64,000 nucleotides of DNA from Frigoriglobus tundricola (GTDB taxonomy: Bacteria; Planctomycetota; Planctomycetia; Gemmatales; Gemmataceae). The stretch is from NCBI RefSeq assembly GCF_013128195.2, contig NZ_CP053452.2:2170001-2234000 (forward strand), given 5' to 3'. The position numbers were made by a program, and so were the translations under genes. The notes below the pieces were generated by a model. It was not told where the DNA came from and ran no database searches. It saw only the letters and a program-made list of their open reading frames with translations. Positions 6,562 through 15,710 of the stretch are shown in pieces (position 1 is the stretch's first letter; every line of letters begins with the position of its first letter).

Positions 6562-9264
6562 ATGCTCTCTTCCAGCGAAATCCGCCAGCAGTTTGTCGAC
6601 TTCTTCTGCAAGAAGCACGGGCACACGAACGTCCCGTCGTCGCCCGTCGTCCCGCTCAACGACCCGACGCTGCTCTTCGCCAACGCGGGCATGAACCAGT
6701 TCAAGCCGTACTTCCTCGGCACCGAAAAGCCGCCGCACGTGCGGGTCGCGAACACACAGAAGTGCATCCGCGCCGGGGGCAAGCACAACGACCTCGACGA
6801 CGTGGGCAAGGACACGTACCACCACACGTTTTTCGAGATGCTCGGCAACTGGAGCTTCGGCGATTACTTCAAGAAAGAGGCGATCGCGTGGGCGTGGGAA
6901 CTCCTCACGCAAGTGTGGAAGCTCGACCCGACCCGGCTGCACGTCACCGTCTTCGAGGGCGACCCAGCGGCCGGCATCCCGCGCGACGACGAGGCCGCGG
7001 GGTTCTGGAAAGAGGTGGGCGTGCCGGAATCGCACATCCACCTGGGGAACAAGAAGGACAACTTCTGGGAGATGGGCAACACCGGCCCGTGTGGGCCGTG
7101 TACTGAGGTCCACATCGACCGCACGCCGGACAAGTCCGGCGGCCCGCTCGTGAACGGCGGCACGGACAAGGTCATCGAGATCTGGAACCTCGTCTTCATC
7201 CAGTTCAACCGGAACGAGGACCAGAGCCTCACGCCCCTGCCCGCGAAGCACGTCGATACGGGCATGGGCTTCGAGCGGATCTGCTCCGTGATCCAGGGGA
7301 AGAACAGCAACTACGAAACGGACGTGTTCACCCCGCTCTTCGCGGCCATCCAGAAGGTGACGGGCTGCGAGACGCCCTACGGCGGCGTGCTCAATGACCT
7401 GAAGGACACCGCGTACCGGGTGATCGCGGACCACATCCGCACGCTCACGTTCGCCCTCACGGACGGCGCCACCATCGGCAACGTGGGCCGCGATTACGTA
7501 CTCAAGCGCATCTTGCGCCGCGCCGAGCGGTACGGGTATCAGGTCCTCGGCACGAACGAGCCGTTTCTCTACCAGCTCGTGCCGGTGGTCGTGGAGCATT
7601 TCGGCGCGGCGTTCCCGGAACTGAAGAAGAACCCGCACAAGGTCATCGACCAGATCCGCGACGAAGAGGCCGCGTTCCTTCGCACGCTGACCCGCGGCAT
7701 CAAGCTGTTCACGCGGATCGCGGAACAGATGAAACAAGACGGCCTCAAGGTGGTCAGCGGCGAGGACGCCTTCAAGTTGCACGACACCTACGGCGTGCTG
7801 ATCGACATCACGCTCCAGATGGCGCAGGAGCAAGGGCTGACGGTCGATATGGCCGGGTACGATGAGGCGATGAAACGGGCACAGGACCAAGCCCGCGGCG
7901 GCGGGAAGAAGTTCACGGTAACAGCCGTGAAGGGCGACCTGCCGCCCACGGACGACGCCCCGAAGTTCGGCGCCGCGCCGGTGAGCGCGAAGGTGCTCGG
8001 CTGGATCAAGGACAACGCGGTCGTCACAGCGGGCAAACTCACCGCCGGCGACACGGCCGCGCTCTTGCTCGACCGGACGTGCTTCTACGGCGAACAGGGC
8101 GGTCAGGTCGGCGACACCGGCACGATCCGCACGGCGTCCGCCGACTTCGACGTGGAGGACACGCAACGTCTCGGCGAAACCGTGCTGCACGTCGGGACGT
8201 TGCACGATGGCGAGCTATCGGTCGGCGACACCGTCGAAGCGATGCAGACGACCGGCCGCCGCATCGACATCATGCGGAACCACACGGCCACGCACCTGCT
8301 GAACCTCGCGCTGCGCGAGGTGCTCGGTCGCCACGTCGAACAAAAAGGTTCGCTCGTCGATGAGCAGAAAACGCGGTTCGACTTCAGCCACGACAAGCCG
8401 GTGACCGCGGAGGAACTGCGCGAGATCGAGCGCCGCGTGAACCGGCAGGTCGTGACGGACCAGCCCGTCACGGCCACGGTGATGCCGCTCGCGAAGGCGA
8501 AAGAGTTGCCCGGCGTGCAGGCGGTGTTCGGCGAGAAGTACCCGGACCCGGTCCGCGTGGTGATGATCGGCGCCGAATCGCCCGACAAGCTGAACCAGGA
8601 CAACTCCGTCGAGTTCTGCGGCGGCACGCACATGCCGCGGACCGGGCTCATCGGTTACTTCAAGATCCTGTCGCAAGAGGGCGTGGCGAAGGGCATCCGC
8701 CGCATCACAGCCGTGACCGGGAAGCCGGCCTACGACGACGTACAGACCCGCAGCACGGTGGTGGACGAACTCGCGGCGAAGTTCCAGTGCCGGCCGGACG
8801 AGCTGCCGACCCGCGTGGACGCCCTTCAGGACCAACTGAAGGCGCTGCAAAGTCAGCTCAAGAAAGCCGTCGGGGCGGCGCTCACGGGCGTGGTGGACGA
8901 CCTGATCGCGTCGGCCCCGGAGGTGGGGGGCGCGAAGATCGTGGTCGCGAAGTTGCCGGACGGCGCGAGCAACGAGACCGTCCGCACGCAGATCGACCGC
9001 GTGCGGCAGAAGTGCCCGTCGGCGTTCGTGGTGTTCGGCTGGTCGGAGGGCGAGGGGAACGCGTCGATCATCGCGGCCGTGACGCCGGATCTCGTGAAGA
9101 GGGGGTTGAAGGCCGGCGACGTGGTGAAGCAAGTGGCACCGGTCATCGGCGGCGGCGGCGGCGGTAAGCCCGACATGGCCCAAGCCGGCGGCAAGGAGCC
9201 CGCGAAGCTGCCCGAAGCGCTCCAGAAGGCCGAGCGCCTTGGAAAAGAGTTGCTGGGGAAGTAG
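6562..9264 (+). CDS. alaS: Alanyl-tRNA synthetase
   Basis: This 900-residue class II aminoacyl-tRNA synthetase charges tRNA-Ala with alanine and edits mischarged Ser/Gly. The N-terminus 'SSSEIRQQFVDFF' and 'LLFANAGMNQFKPYF' are diagnostic for the aminoacylation domain. The editing domain contains 'RNHTATHLLN' (zinc-type HxxxH) near residue 574 and 'CGGTHMPRTG' near residue 690. A C-terminal coiled-coil and DHHA1-type domain ends with a glycine-rich 'IGGGGGGKPDMAQAGG'. Length is in the usual range (about 860-900). The ATG at 6562 is chosen because homologues start MxSSEIR; the frame extends upstream only through a tandem repeat. A long palindrome at 9301-9345 follows the stop. Confidence 0.97.
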   Translation: MLSSSEIRQQFVDFFCKKHGHTNVPSSPVVPLNDPTLLFANAGMNQFKPYFLGTEKPPHVRVANTQKCIRAGGKHNDLDDVGKDTYHHTFFEMLGNWSFGDYFKKEAIAWAWELLTQVWKLDPTRLHVTVFEGDPAAGIPRDDEAAGFWKEVGVPESHIHLGNKKDNFWEMGNTGPCGPCTEVHIDRTPDKSGGPLVNGGTDKVIEIWNLVFIQFNRNEDQSLTPLPAKHVDTGMGFERICSVIQGKNSNYETDVFTPLFAAIQKVTGCETPYGGVLNDLKDTAYRVIADHIRTLTFALTDGATIGNVGRDYVLKRILRRAERYGYQVLGTNEPFLYQLVPVVVEHFGAAFPELKKNPHKVIDQIRDEEAAFLRTLTRGIKLFTRIAEQMKQDGLKVVSGEDAFKLHDTYGVLIDITLQMAQEQGLTVDMAGYDEAMKRAQDQARGGGKKFTVTAVKGDLPPTDDAPKFGAAPVSAKVLGWIKDNAVVTAGKLTAGDTAALLLDRTCFYGEQGGQVGDTGTIRTASADFDVEDTQRLGETVLHVGTLHDGELSVGDTVEAMQTTGRRIDIMRNHTATHLLNLALREVLGRHVEQKGSLVDEQKTRFDFSHDKPVTAEELREIERRVNRQVVTDQPVTATVMPLAKAKELPGVQAVFGEKYPDPVRVVMIGAESPDKLNQDNSVEFCGGTHMPRTGLIGYFKILSQEGVAKGIRRITAVTGKPAYDDVQTRSTVVDELAAKFQCRPDELPTRVDALQDQLKALQSQLKKAVGAALTGVVDDLIASAPEVGGAKIVVAKLPDGASNETVRTQIDRVRQKCPSAFVVFGWSEGEGNASIIAAVTPDLVKRGLKAGDVVKQVAPVIGGGGGGKPDMAQAGGKEPAKLPEALQKAERLGKELLGK

Positions 9265-9292
9265 GACCGAATCGCCGGGATGAGGCTCTTTC

Positions 9293-9353
9293 CCTGGGAC
9301 CGCGGCCGTCTCGGCCGCTGAGCGAAGGCGGCCGAGACGGCCGCGGCCCGGGG
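9293..9353. terminator. Long GC hairpin between alaS and recN
   Basis: A perfect 18-bp stem (9301-9318 with 9328-9345) around a 9-base loop, extended by an imperfect C/G-rich outer stem. It lies between the convergent 3' ends of alaS and recN and could act as a two-way terminator, although no long T tract follows. The stem sequence GACCGCGGCCGTC recurs at 50898-50910, so it may also be a dispersed repeat. Confidence 0.6.
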
Positions 9354-9382
9354 AAAACCCGCTCACCACGACCTGCGGCCCA

Positions 9383-11092
9383 TCACCCCCCGCGCTGCTG
9401 GACGGCCGCGTGGAGCATCTCGGCGGCCTCTTTGCGCGTCGTTTCGCTCCGCGACTCGCCGCGGAGCATCAGCGCCAGTTCCTCGACGCGGGCCTCGTCG
9501 GTCGTCAGTTGCGTGATCGTCGTCGCGGTCCGCTTCGTGGTCGAGGTCTTGCGAATCGTCCACTGGAACGCGGCGTAGCTCGCCACCTGCGGCAGGTGCG
9601 TCACGCACAGCACTTGATGCGACTTCCCGAGCGCCGCTAGCTTCTGCCCGAGGACGTCGCCGAGCCGCCCGCCCACGTTGGCATCGATCTCGTCGAACAC
9701 GACCAGCGTGCGGACCGGGTCGTGCGCGGCGAGTACGGTCTTGAGCGCGAGCATGGTGCGCGACAGCTCGCCACCGCTCGCGACCTTACGCAGCGGCCGG
9801 GCCGGTTCGCCGGGGTTGGCCGTGAGGATCAGTTCGAGCTGGTCGATGCCGGCCGCGGGCACGTCGCCGGCCATCGGGTCGTCCGGGAGCGCGATCAGCT
9901 CGATCGCCGCGTCGAGTTTGGCCTTCGGCATGCCCAGGTCGGAGAGGTGCTTTTGCGCGTCGGCCGCGAGCTTCTTCGCGACCTTCGCGCGGGCCTTGCT
10001 CAGCACGCCGGCCGCGTCCTTCATCTCGCCGTAAGCCGCGCGGAGCGTCTGGTCGATGCCGCCGAGGTCGTCTTCCTGCTTCTGGAGTTCGGCCTCCTTG
10101 GCGTCGAGCGTGTCGCGGTACGCGACCAGTTCGTCCGGGGTTTTGCCGTAACGCTGCTGGAGCTTCTTGAGCAGCGCGATCCGCTTTTCGACCTCTTCGA
10201 GCCGGTCCGGGTCGGCCTCGAACCGTTCCGCGAGATCGCGACAGGTGTCCGCGAGGTCCTCGACCTCGGGCCGCAGGGCGTCGAGCCGCCGACTCACCTC
10301 CGCGAGCTTCGGGTCGAACGACGCCCACCGGAGCGAGTCCTTAATGAGCCGACCGAGAACTTCGACCACTGCGCCGTCGTCGTCGGACAGCCGGGCGGCG
10401 ACCCCGCTCGTGAACTTCGCGAGACTCTGAGCGTGAACGAGCCGCTCGCGCTCCTTCGTGAGCGCCGGGAGCTCGCCGGGCGTGAGCTTCGCGGCGTCGA
10501 GGTCCTCGCGCTCGAACCGGACGAGCGACAGGTCCCGCTGCCGGGCCTGTTTCGCCTCGGAGAGCGCCTTGAACTGTGCCCGCAGCTCGCGGACGCGGTC
10601 CGCCCGCTTGACGTATTTCTCGCGCAGGTCGGTGAGCCGGCCGAACGCGTCGAGCAGTTCGAGCTGGTAGGCGGGCTGGAGCAGGGAGTAACTCTCGCGC
10701 TGCCCGTGGACATCGACCAGCATTTCGCCGATGCGCTTGAGCGTGGACACCGCGACCGGCACGTCGTTCACGAGGGCCGAACTGCGGCCCGAGCGGGCCA
10801 GCCGGCGCGTCAAGATCAGATCGTCGTCCTCGACGGCCGTTTGGAGGATTTCGGCAGCGGCGGCGCGCTGCTCCGGGCGCGTGAGTTCGAACCGCCCGGT
10901 GACGCGGAGTTCGTCCCCGCCGGTGCGGATGAGGTCCGCGCTGCCGCGCTCGCCGAGGAGAAGGCCGAGGGCGCCGAGCAGGAGCGACTTCCCGGCCCCG
11001 GTCTCGCCGGTCCAGGCGCAGAAGCCCGAGTGCAGCTCGACCCGCACGTCTTCGATGAGCGCGAGATTTTGGACCGCCAGTTCCCGGAGCAT
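9383..11092 (-). CDS. recN: DNA repair protein RecN
   Basis: A 569-residue SMC-like ATPase that acts in recombinational repair of double-strand breaks. The N-terminal ATPase half has 'LRELAVQNLALIEDV' and Walker A 'GETGAGKSLLLGAL'. A long coiled coil with heptad-like Leu/Glu/Arg content occupies roughly residues 150-370. The C-terminal half has the signature 'ASGGELSRTMLALK' and Walker B 'VVFDEIDANVGG'. The start MLRELAVQNL at 11092 matches the family; a longer in-frame ATG at 11134 adds 14 residues not seen in RecN. Upstream is a 770-base intergenic region with two long hairpins. No recognisable LexA box was found next to the start. Confidence 0.95.
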   Translation of the reverse strand: MLRELAVQNLALIEDVRVELHSGFCAWTGETGAGKSLLLGALGLLLGERGSADLIRTGGDELRVTGRFELTRPEQRAAAAEILQTAVEDDDLILTRRLARSGRSSALVNDVPVAVSTLKRIGEMLVDVHGQRESYSLLQPAYQLELLDAFGRLTDLREKYVKRADRVRELRAQFKALSEAKQARQRDLSLVRFEREDLDAAKLTPGELPALTKERERLVHAQSLAKFTSGVAARLSDDDGAVVEVLGRLIKDSLRWASFDPKLAEVSRRLDALRPEVEDLADTCRDLAERFEADPDRLEEVEKRIALLKKLQQRYGKTPDELVAYRDTLDAKEAELQKQEDDLGGIDQTLRAAYGEMKDAAGVLSKARAKVAKKLAADAQKHLSDLGMPKAKLDAAIELIALPDDPMAGDVPAAGIDQLELILTANPGEPARPLRKVASGGELSRTMLALKTVLAAHDPVRTLVVFDEIDANVGGRLGDVLGQKLAALGKSHQVLCVTHLPQVASYAAFQWTIRKTSTTKRTATTITQLTTDEARVEELALMLRGESRSETTRKEAAEMLHAAVQQRGG

Positions 11093-11492
11093 ACCGCTAT
11101 GGTCCCTGAACGACCACGAAAACCGCGAAATCACCGGTGACTTCTGCTAATTCGCCCCCGGCACCGCACAGGCTTTGTTCGTTTGTATACTACAGACCCA
11201 CTGGAAAAATCAAGGTTTGATTTTTGAGCGGTGGTCGTGTCCGCCTCACACCAGTGCCTTCGTCAGCAACCTGCCTTCAAGCTGCCGGCTCATTGTATAC
11301 CGTCGCTCCATAACCTTGAGGCACGCGCACTCGCGAAACGACTCACCGTCTTGCGGCTGCAACAGGAGTCGGGTAGTGTTTCTTCGTTACCGGTGGTCGG
11401 TTTAGCTCGTTGCTCTGCAACGGGACGATGTTGCGTCGTCTGAGCCCTTGCCTTACCACTCTACGCGGGGAAGGCTGTTCCAGCACCGCTTT

Positions 11493-11577
11493 CGGACGCG
11501 CGTTCGCGAACATGTTCGCGGTCTGGAACAACTCCACCGGCCATAGTTCCGCGAACATGTTCGCGAACGCGCGTCCG
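11493..11577. repeat. 29-bp perfect inverted repeat with nested palindromes
   Basis: The arms 11493-11521 and 11549-11577 are perfect reverse complements, 27 bases apart, and the outer flanks are also partly complementary. Each arm contains the 16-base palindrome CGCGAACATGTTCGCG. It lies in the 774-base gap upstream of recN and downstream of the DUF4177 gene, where no coding frame is convincing. It could be a protein-binding element, a terminator-like hairpin or a dispersed repeat. Confidence 0.75.
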
Positions 11578-11759
11578 GCGGTGCCGTGAGCCTTCCGTGC
11601 CCCAGGTCGGGAAGTAGACGCCACTGGAACGCGAACAGGCCGGGACGATTCCCGGCCTGTTTCGTTATTCCCCCCTTCGCGGGGGGGGGCTTGGCGGCGT
11701 GCGGTCTGGTTCACGCGAGAAACGACGGGTTCACGATCCGATTGATACTGTCTGCTTTG

Positions 11760-11831
11760 GTTCTTTGTGGGACAGGCTTTCCAGCCTGTGTTTCCAGGCA
11801 CACAGGCTGGAAAGCCTGTCCCACAAAGAAC
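11760..11831. repeat. 31-bp perfect hairpin repeat (family A)
   Basis: Perfect inverted arms 11760-11790 and 11801-11831 with a 10-base loop. The arm core TTTGTGGGACAGGCTTTCC is closely related to that of the hairpin at 55562-55645 (22 of 27 compared positions identical) and the loops are similar too. It is therefore one copy of a dispersed palindromic element. It sits just after the 3' end of the reverse-strand DUF4177 gene and might terminate it. Confidence 0.85.
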
Positions 11832-11866
11832 AGACGACCTCAACCGATCCGTGTATGAGGGATCGG

Positions 11867-12058
11867 TCAGGCGACCGGGCGCTTGAAGACGAGCAGGAGC
11901 ACGTCCTGCTGGGCTTCGACGTTGTGGTACACGGTGGAGGACACGAGTTCCCAGCCGTCGTGACCGAGCTGGTTCATTGCCGTTTCCAGGTCGGCCGCGC
12001 CGGAGTCGTCGCCCAGCCCGCGGGTAATGAACTGGGCCGTCGTGTACTGCCATTTCAT
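11867..12058 (-). CDS. DUF4177-type small protein
   Basis: A 63-residue protein beginning MKWQYTTAQFITRG and containing 'AMNQLGHDGWELVSSTVYHN' and 'LLLVFKRPVA'. This is the DUF4177 layout: W-x-Y strand, 'LN.LG.DGWELV', and an FKR ending. The role is unknown; the family is small, soluble and widespread. The ATG at 12058 is chosen by homology to the family start; an upstream extension to 12133 lacks family character. It lies downstream of the zinc-ribbon gene, with 78 bases between them. Confidence 0.78.
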   Translation of the reverse strand: MKWQYTTAQFITRGLGDDSGAADLETAMNQLGHDGWELVSSTVYHNVEAQQDVLLLVFKRPVA

Positions 12059-12136
12059 GTGATGTGTCGCGTCTTCTGTTGACTGAATGCGTGGCACAAA
12101 AGCGGCTGCGATTCCAGCGGCCCAAACACCCAACGC

Positions 12137-12838
12137 TCACTCGACCGGGTACTGCATCCGGCCGCAAGTGGTGCAGGTACGGAAGGTGCCGCGCTTCAGT
12201 TCCGAGAACTGCGTTTCGGTCATGCTCGTGCGGCACCCCTGGCAGGTCCGGAGCTTCGCCGCGGCGAAGCCCTCCGGCCCCTTCGCCCGCACGATCGTAT
12301 CGTAGGTCGGTTTCACGTCCGGCGGCAGCGTGGCTTCGGCCCGGGCCAGGTCCGCCCGGCTCGTCTCCGTATCGGCGTGCAGCCGCTCCAGCCGCTCGGC
12401 GGCTTCCACCTGGAACTGGGCGAACTCGGCCTGTGCGTCCGCCCACTTCTTTTCGACCGCGGGGATCGCCGCCGTCCGCTCCTCCAGCTCCGTGATGGTC
12501 GCCAGGATCGCGTCCTCCAGCTCGCCCTTTTTCGCTTTCGTGTGCGCGATCTCGACTTCCTTGGCCGCGTACTCCTTCGGAACGCTGATCCCGGCCAGTT
12601 GCTCTTCGAGTTTGGTCAGCCGGGCGTCCGTCTGCTTCAGGGAGCCCTCGTCCTCGCGCTGCTTGAGTTTGAGCTTGGTGATCGCGTCGAAGTGGGCCTG
12701 GCGCTCGACGCGAGCGGCTTCGAGGTCGTCCTGCCAGGTCTTGAGCACCCGCGGCCCGCGGTCGATTTCGGCCTGAAGGTCGCGGAGGTGGGCCCGCAGA
12801 CGGTGGCACTCGCGAAGCGTGGACGGGACGGACGCCAT
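12137..12838 (-). CDS. Coiled-coil zinc-ribbon protein (DUF164/zf-RING_7 type)
   Basis: A 233-residue protein with a long predicted coiled coil (about residues 10-165, rich in Glu, Lys, Ala and Leu). A C-terminal C4 zinc ribbon follows: 'CQGCRTSMTE' near residue 202 and 'CTTCGRMQYP' at the end. This architecture is the DUF164/C4-type zinc-ribbon family, implicated in nucleic-acid or ribosome-related functions in several bacteria but not firmly assigned. AAAGGAG lies 5 bases before the ATG. The length agrees with family members of about 230-250 residues. Confidence 0.88.
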   Translation of the reverse strand: MASVPSTLRECHRLRAHLRDLQAEIDRGPRVLKTWQDDLEAARVERQAHFDAITKLKLKQREDEGSLKQTDARLTKLEEQLAGISVPKEYAAKEVEIAHTKAKKGELEDAILATITELEERTAAIPAVEKKWADAQAEFAQFQVEAAERLERLHADTETSRADLARAEATLPPDVKPTYDTIVRAKGPEGFAAAKLRTCQGCRTSMTETQFSELKRGTFRTCTTCGRMQYPVE

Positions 12839-13001
12839 GATTGCTCCTTTGGGGGCATTGTACCAGGAGCCAAACGAACTCGACAGGCGGAGACAAGGTC
12901 CCTCCTTAACTCGACCCGGAGAGGATCGGAGGGCAATGTCACCCCTCGTACAGCAACGATGCTAAACGCCGGAGCGAGTACGGACAAAATTGGCCGAGAA
13001 G

Positions 13002-13565
13002 TCAGGAAGGCGTTGAGGCGGGTTGGGACGCAACCAGCTCACCGATGACCCGGCGGAGCATCTGACCGGTTGTCATGCCATGCCGCCTGGCGGCAGATTC
13101 CAACTCCGTGACTTGCCCACGTGGCAGTAAAAGTGCCAATTCAACTATGTCCTGGTCGAGGTCGCTACGAGCCGCGTCGGGCGATTTGGTCAAATTGACA
13201 GCATCTTTATTTTCTTGAAATTGGCAGACTTCATCCAACCGGCTCAAAACTGTAGTGGCGCGATCTACCAACCTTTGAAGTTGGGCGCGAGTCGGTGCGA
13301 TCTTGGCCTCGACAAGTTCCACAAAACGATCCGCGAGCAATACGGCTGCGTCCTCGGTGCCCGTAGCCGCACTCGCACCGGCATCGAATGCGACATCGCC
13401 GCTCTCGAAGCCGTGAAGGAGTTCTGAAGCAAGTAGTTCCGGCGTCACCCGGCGCCCAAAAACGCTCATCCGGACTCCCCTCCGCCCCCCAACTCCCGCG
13501 ATCTCGCGGAGCATCAAGAGCATTTCGTCGGCGGTTTTTGCCTTTGCTAGCGCCATCTCGTACAT
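13002..13565 (-). CDS. Hypothetical protein with RHH-like C-terminus
   Basis: A 187-residue soluble protein without recognised domain. The N-terminal part 'MYEMALAKAKTADEMLLMLR' is helical. The C-terminal segment 'ESAARRHGMTTGQMLRRVIG' has the length and spacing of a ribbon-helix-helix helix pair, suggesting DNA binding only weakly. The start is uncertain: ATG 13565 and ATG 13556 are both possible and neither has a strong ribosome-binding site. The gene starts 16 bases after the stop of a small membrane protein gene, so translational coupling is likely. Confidence 0.6.
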   Translation of the reverse strand: MYEMALAKAKTADEMLLMLREIAGVGGRRGVRMSVFGRRVTPELLASELLHGFESGDVAFDAGASAATGTEDAAVLLADRFVELVEAKIAPTRAQLQRLVDRATTVLSRLDEVCQFQENKDAVNLTKSPDAARSDLDQDIVELALLLPRGQVTELESAARRHGMTTGQMLRRVIGELVASQPASTPS

Positions 13566-13581
13566 GCGCGTCCGAATGAGA

Positions 13582-13809
13582 TCACGCCGAACGCTCGGCG
13601 TACCTGAGCGCCGGCCAGAACAATCCGGCGAACACGCTTCCGGCCAGCGCCACCAAGCCGGACTCGCGCACAACACCAACGAGGAGGACAACCGATCCGA
13701 GCAGAATGAAGAACATGACCAGCGCGTAACACAATCGCTCCCACCGCCGGCCCTCAGCGATTGCCTCGTCGATCACCGCCTGAACCGATCGTCCGGCAGC
13801 CTTCGCCAC
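13582..13809 (-). CDS. Small two-helix membrane protein
   Basis: A 75-residue protein from a GTG start preceded by a strong GAGGAGGGC ribosome-binding site. Residues 1-25 form a charged helix (AVIDEAIAEGRRWERL), followed by two hydrophobic helices ('ALVMFFILLGSVVLLVGVV' and 'GLVALAGSVFAGLFWPAL'). It appears to be in an operon with the downstream 187-residue protein. The pairing of a tiny membrane protein with a helical partner hints that they act together, but no function is recognised. Confidence 0.68.
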   Translation of the reverse strand: MAKAAGRSVQAVIDEAIAEGRRWERLCYALVMFFILLGSVVLLVGVVRESGLVALAGSVFAGLFWPALRYAERSA

Positions 13810-13888
13810 GGTCTGCCCTCCTCAGCTATTCTACCATCGATTCACAAGCTCAATTGTCTCGCGCCATCTGTACCCGCAACACAAGAAC

Positions 13889-13924
13889 CTAAAAAACCTC
13901 GCACCGACGGTGCGGTGCGAGGTT
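13889..13924 (-). terminator. Rho-independent terminator of rpoD
   Basis: An 11-bp perfect stem (13895-13905 with 13914-13924) and an 8-base loop. On the reverse strand it is followed by a run of T (plus-strand A tract at 13891-13896). It lies 34 bases after the rpoD stop. Confidence 0.85.
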
Positions 13925-13957
13925 AGGTTCGCTCATTAAAGTTTTCGCCGCCGATTC

Positions 13958-15616
13958 CTAAGTCTTGTTCTTGAGCCCGTCGAGGAAGCCCTCGAGCTGG
14001 CGGCTGCGGACCGGGTGTTGCAGCTTGCGGACCGCCTTCGCCTCGATCTGGCGGACGCGCTCGCGCGTCACCTTGAAGATGCGGCCGACCTCTTCGAGCG
14101 TGTACGTGTAGCCGTCGCCCAGCCCGTAGCGGAGTTTGATGATCTCGCGCTCGCGGTACGTGAGCGTCTTCAGCACGCCCTCGATCTTGTCCTTCAGCAT
14201 CTCGTTGGTGGCGGCGTTCACCGGCGATTCGACCGAGTTGTCCTCGATGAAGTCGCCGAAGTACGAGTCCTCGCTCTCGCCCACCGGCCGGTCGAGGCTG
14301 ATCGGCTGGCGGCTGATCTTCAGCACCCGCTTGGTCTCCTCGAGCGTGTAGCCCGCCTCCTTCGCGGTCTCTTCGATCGTGGGCTCGCGGCCGAGCTTCT
14401 GGAGCAACTGCTTGGAGACGTTGCGGAGCTTCGACATCGTCTCGATCATGTGGACCGGGATGCGGATCGTCCGGGCCTGGTCGGCAATGGCCCGCGTGAT
14501 CGCCTGCCGGATCCACCACGTCGCGTACGTGCTGAACTTGAACCCGCGGCGGTGCTCGTACTTGTCCACGGCCCGCATGAGGCCGGTGTTGCCCTCCTGG
14601 ATCAGGTCGAGGAACGACAGGCCGCGGTTGCGGTACTTCTTGGCGATCGAGACGACGAGCCGCAGGTTGCCGCCGGACAGCTCGCGCTTGGCCTGCTCGT
14701 ACTCCGCGAACCGCTGCTTCATGATGCCGACCCGCTTCCGCAGGCTGGCCGGCTCTTCCAGGGTGATGAGCATGAGGTCCTGGAGCTCCTTCTCCAGGTT
14801 CGCCCGCTCCTCCTTGACCGCGCGGTTGCCCTTGAGCAGCTCGATCTCGGACTCGAGTTCGTCCATCCGCTGGCTGATCTGCTCCAGTTTCTTCATCAGC
14901 GGCTGCACCTTTTGGGTGCGGATCGACAGCTCCTCGACGAGCGTGACCGTCTTGCGGCGGCGGAGCCGGAGCCGCTCGCGGAGCCCGTCGCAGTCCGGGG
15001 CCGGGGTGCGCTCGTCGCCGAGCCGCTGGAAGTCCTCGACGTTCGCCTCCATGAGCGGCTCGAGGGTCCGCAGGTTGTGCGGCATCCGCGCGAGGATCTT
15101 GTCCTTCTCGAGGTTCTCGGTCTGCGAGACCTTGATGGTGCGGTCGAACGGCAGGTCGCCCGAGTGGACGCGCTTGAGGGTCTCGACCACCTGCCGCATC
15201 GCGTAGTCGCACTCCAGCACCTTGCGGCGGAAGCGGCGGCGGGTGAGTTCGATCTTCATGGCGAGCGAGACCTCCTGCTTGCGGTCGAGCAGGTCGATCT
15301 GGCCCATCTGCGTGAGGTACATGCGGACGGGGTCGTCGATGTGCCGCCCGTCGCCGTCGGAGTCCTCGTAGGAGGGCGCTTCGGGGTCGTTGAGGAGCGC
15401 CTCGGCGACGACCGCGACGGGCGCCTCCTCGGCCTCCTCGTCGCCGTCGATCAGGCTCACCCCGTGCTGGTCGAGAAGGTACTCGGTGATCTCGGTGAGG
15501 CGGTCCGGCTCCGCGTCCGGGGGCAGCGCGGCGTTCACCTCGTCATAGGTGAGGGTGCCGGTCTGCTTGGCCTTCTCGATGAGGGCCTTGAGGACTTCGT
15601 CGTTTTTCCAGTCCAT
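13958..15616 (-). CDS. rpoD: Primary RNA polymerase sigma factor RpoD (sigma-70)
   Basis: A 552-residue group 1 sigma factor that directs housekeeping transcription. Region 1.1 is at the N-terminus, followed by an acidic linker and region 1.2 '[18 protein letters not shown]' (about residues 90-110). Region 2 is near-canonical: '[20 protein letters not shown]', '[18 protein letters not shown]' and '[16 protein letters not shown]'. Region 3 begins '[10 protein letters not shown]', and region 4.2 is '[20 protein letters not shown]'. The non-conserved insert between 1.2 and 2.1 is about 200 residues. GGGAGGG lies 5 bases before the ATG. The gene follows dnaG on the same strand, an arrangement related to the classical rpsU-dnaG-rpoD operon, but a 43-bp hairpin lies between them. 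Confidence 0.97.
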   Translation of the reverse strand: MDWKNDEVLKALIEKAKQTGTLTYDEVNAALPPDAEPDRLTEITEYLLDQHGVSLIDGDEEAEEAPVAVVAEALLNDPEAPSYEDSDGDGRHIDDPVRMYLTQMGQIDLLDRKQEVSLAMKIELTRRRFRRKVLECDYAMRQVVETLKRVHSGDLPFDRTIKVSQTENLEKDKILARMPHNLRTLEPLMEANVEDFQRLGDERTPAPDCDGLRERLRLRRRKTVTLVEELSIRTQKVQPLMKKLEQISQRMDELESEIELLKGNRAVKEERANLEKELQDLMLITLEEPASLRKRVGIMKQRFAEYEQAKRELSGGNLRLVVSIAKKYRNRGLSFLDLIQEGNTGLMRAVDKYEHRRGFKFSTYATWWIRQAITRAIADQARTIRIPVHMIETMSKLRNVSKQLLQKLGREPTIEETAKEAGYTLEETKRVLKISRQPISLDRPVGESEDSYFGDFIEDNSVESPVNAATNEMLKDKIEGVLKTLTYREREIIKLRYGLGDGYTYTLEEVGRIFKVTRERVRQIEAKAVRKLQHPVRSRQLEGFLDGLKNKT

Positions 15617-15710
15617 CGAATCCCTCCCACTGTGCCGGCGCCGGTGGCCTCCGTGACCGTGGCGCCGGGTGGTTTGGTCTGTCGCGGTGCGAACTCAGGT
15701 GTCTCGTGCG

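Noticed and set aside
11501..11570. AACATGTT palindromes as LexA (SOS) boxes for recN
   Set aside because: The Gram-positive LexA box needs four bases between GAAC and GTTC; here there are two, and the site is about 400 bases from recN.
11343..12896. A 517-codon open frame on the reverse strand
   Set aside because: It spans two hairpin repeats and two better-supported genes in another frame; its translation is Arg/Pro/Gly-rich and typical of antisense high-GC DNA.
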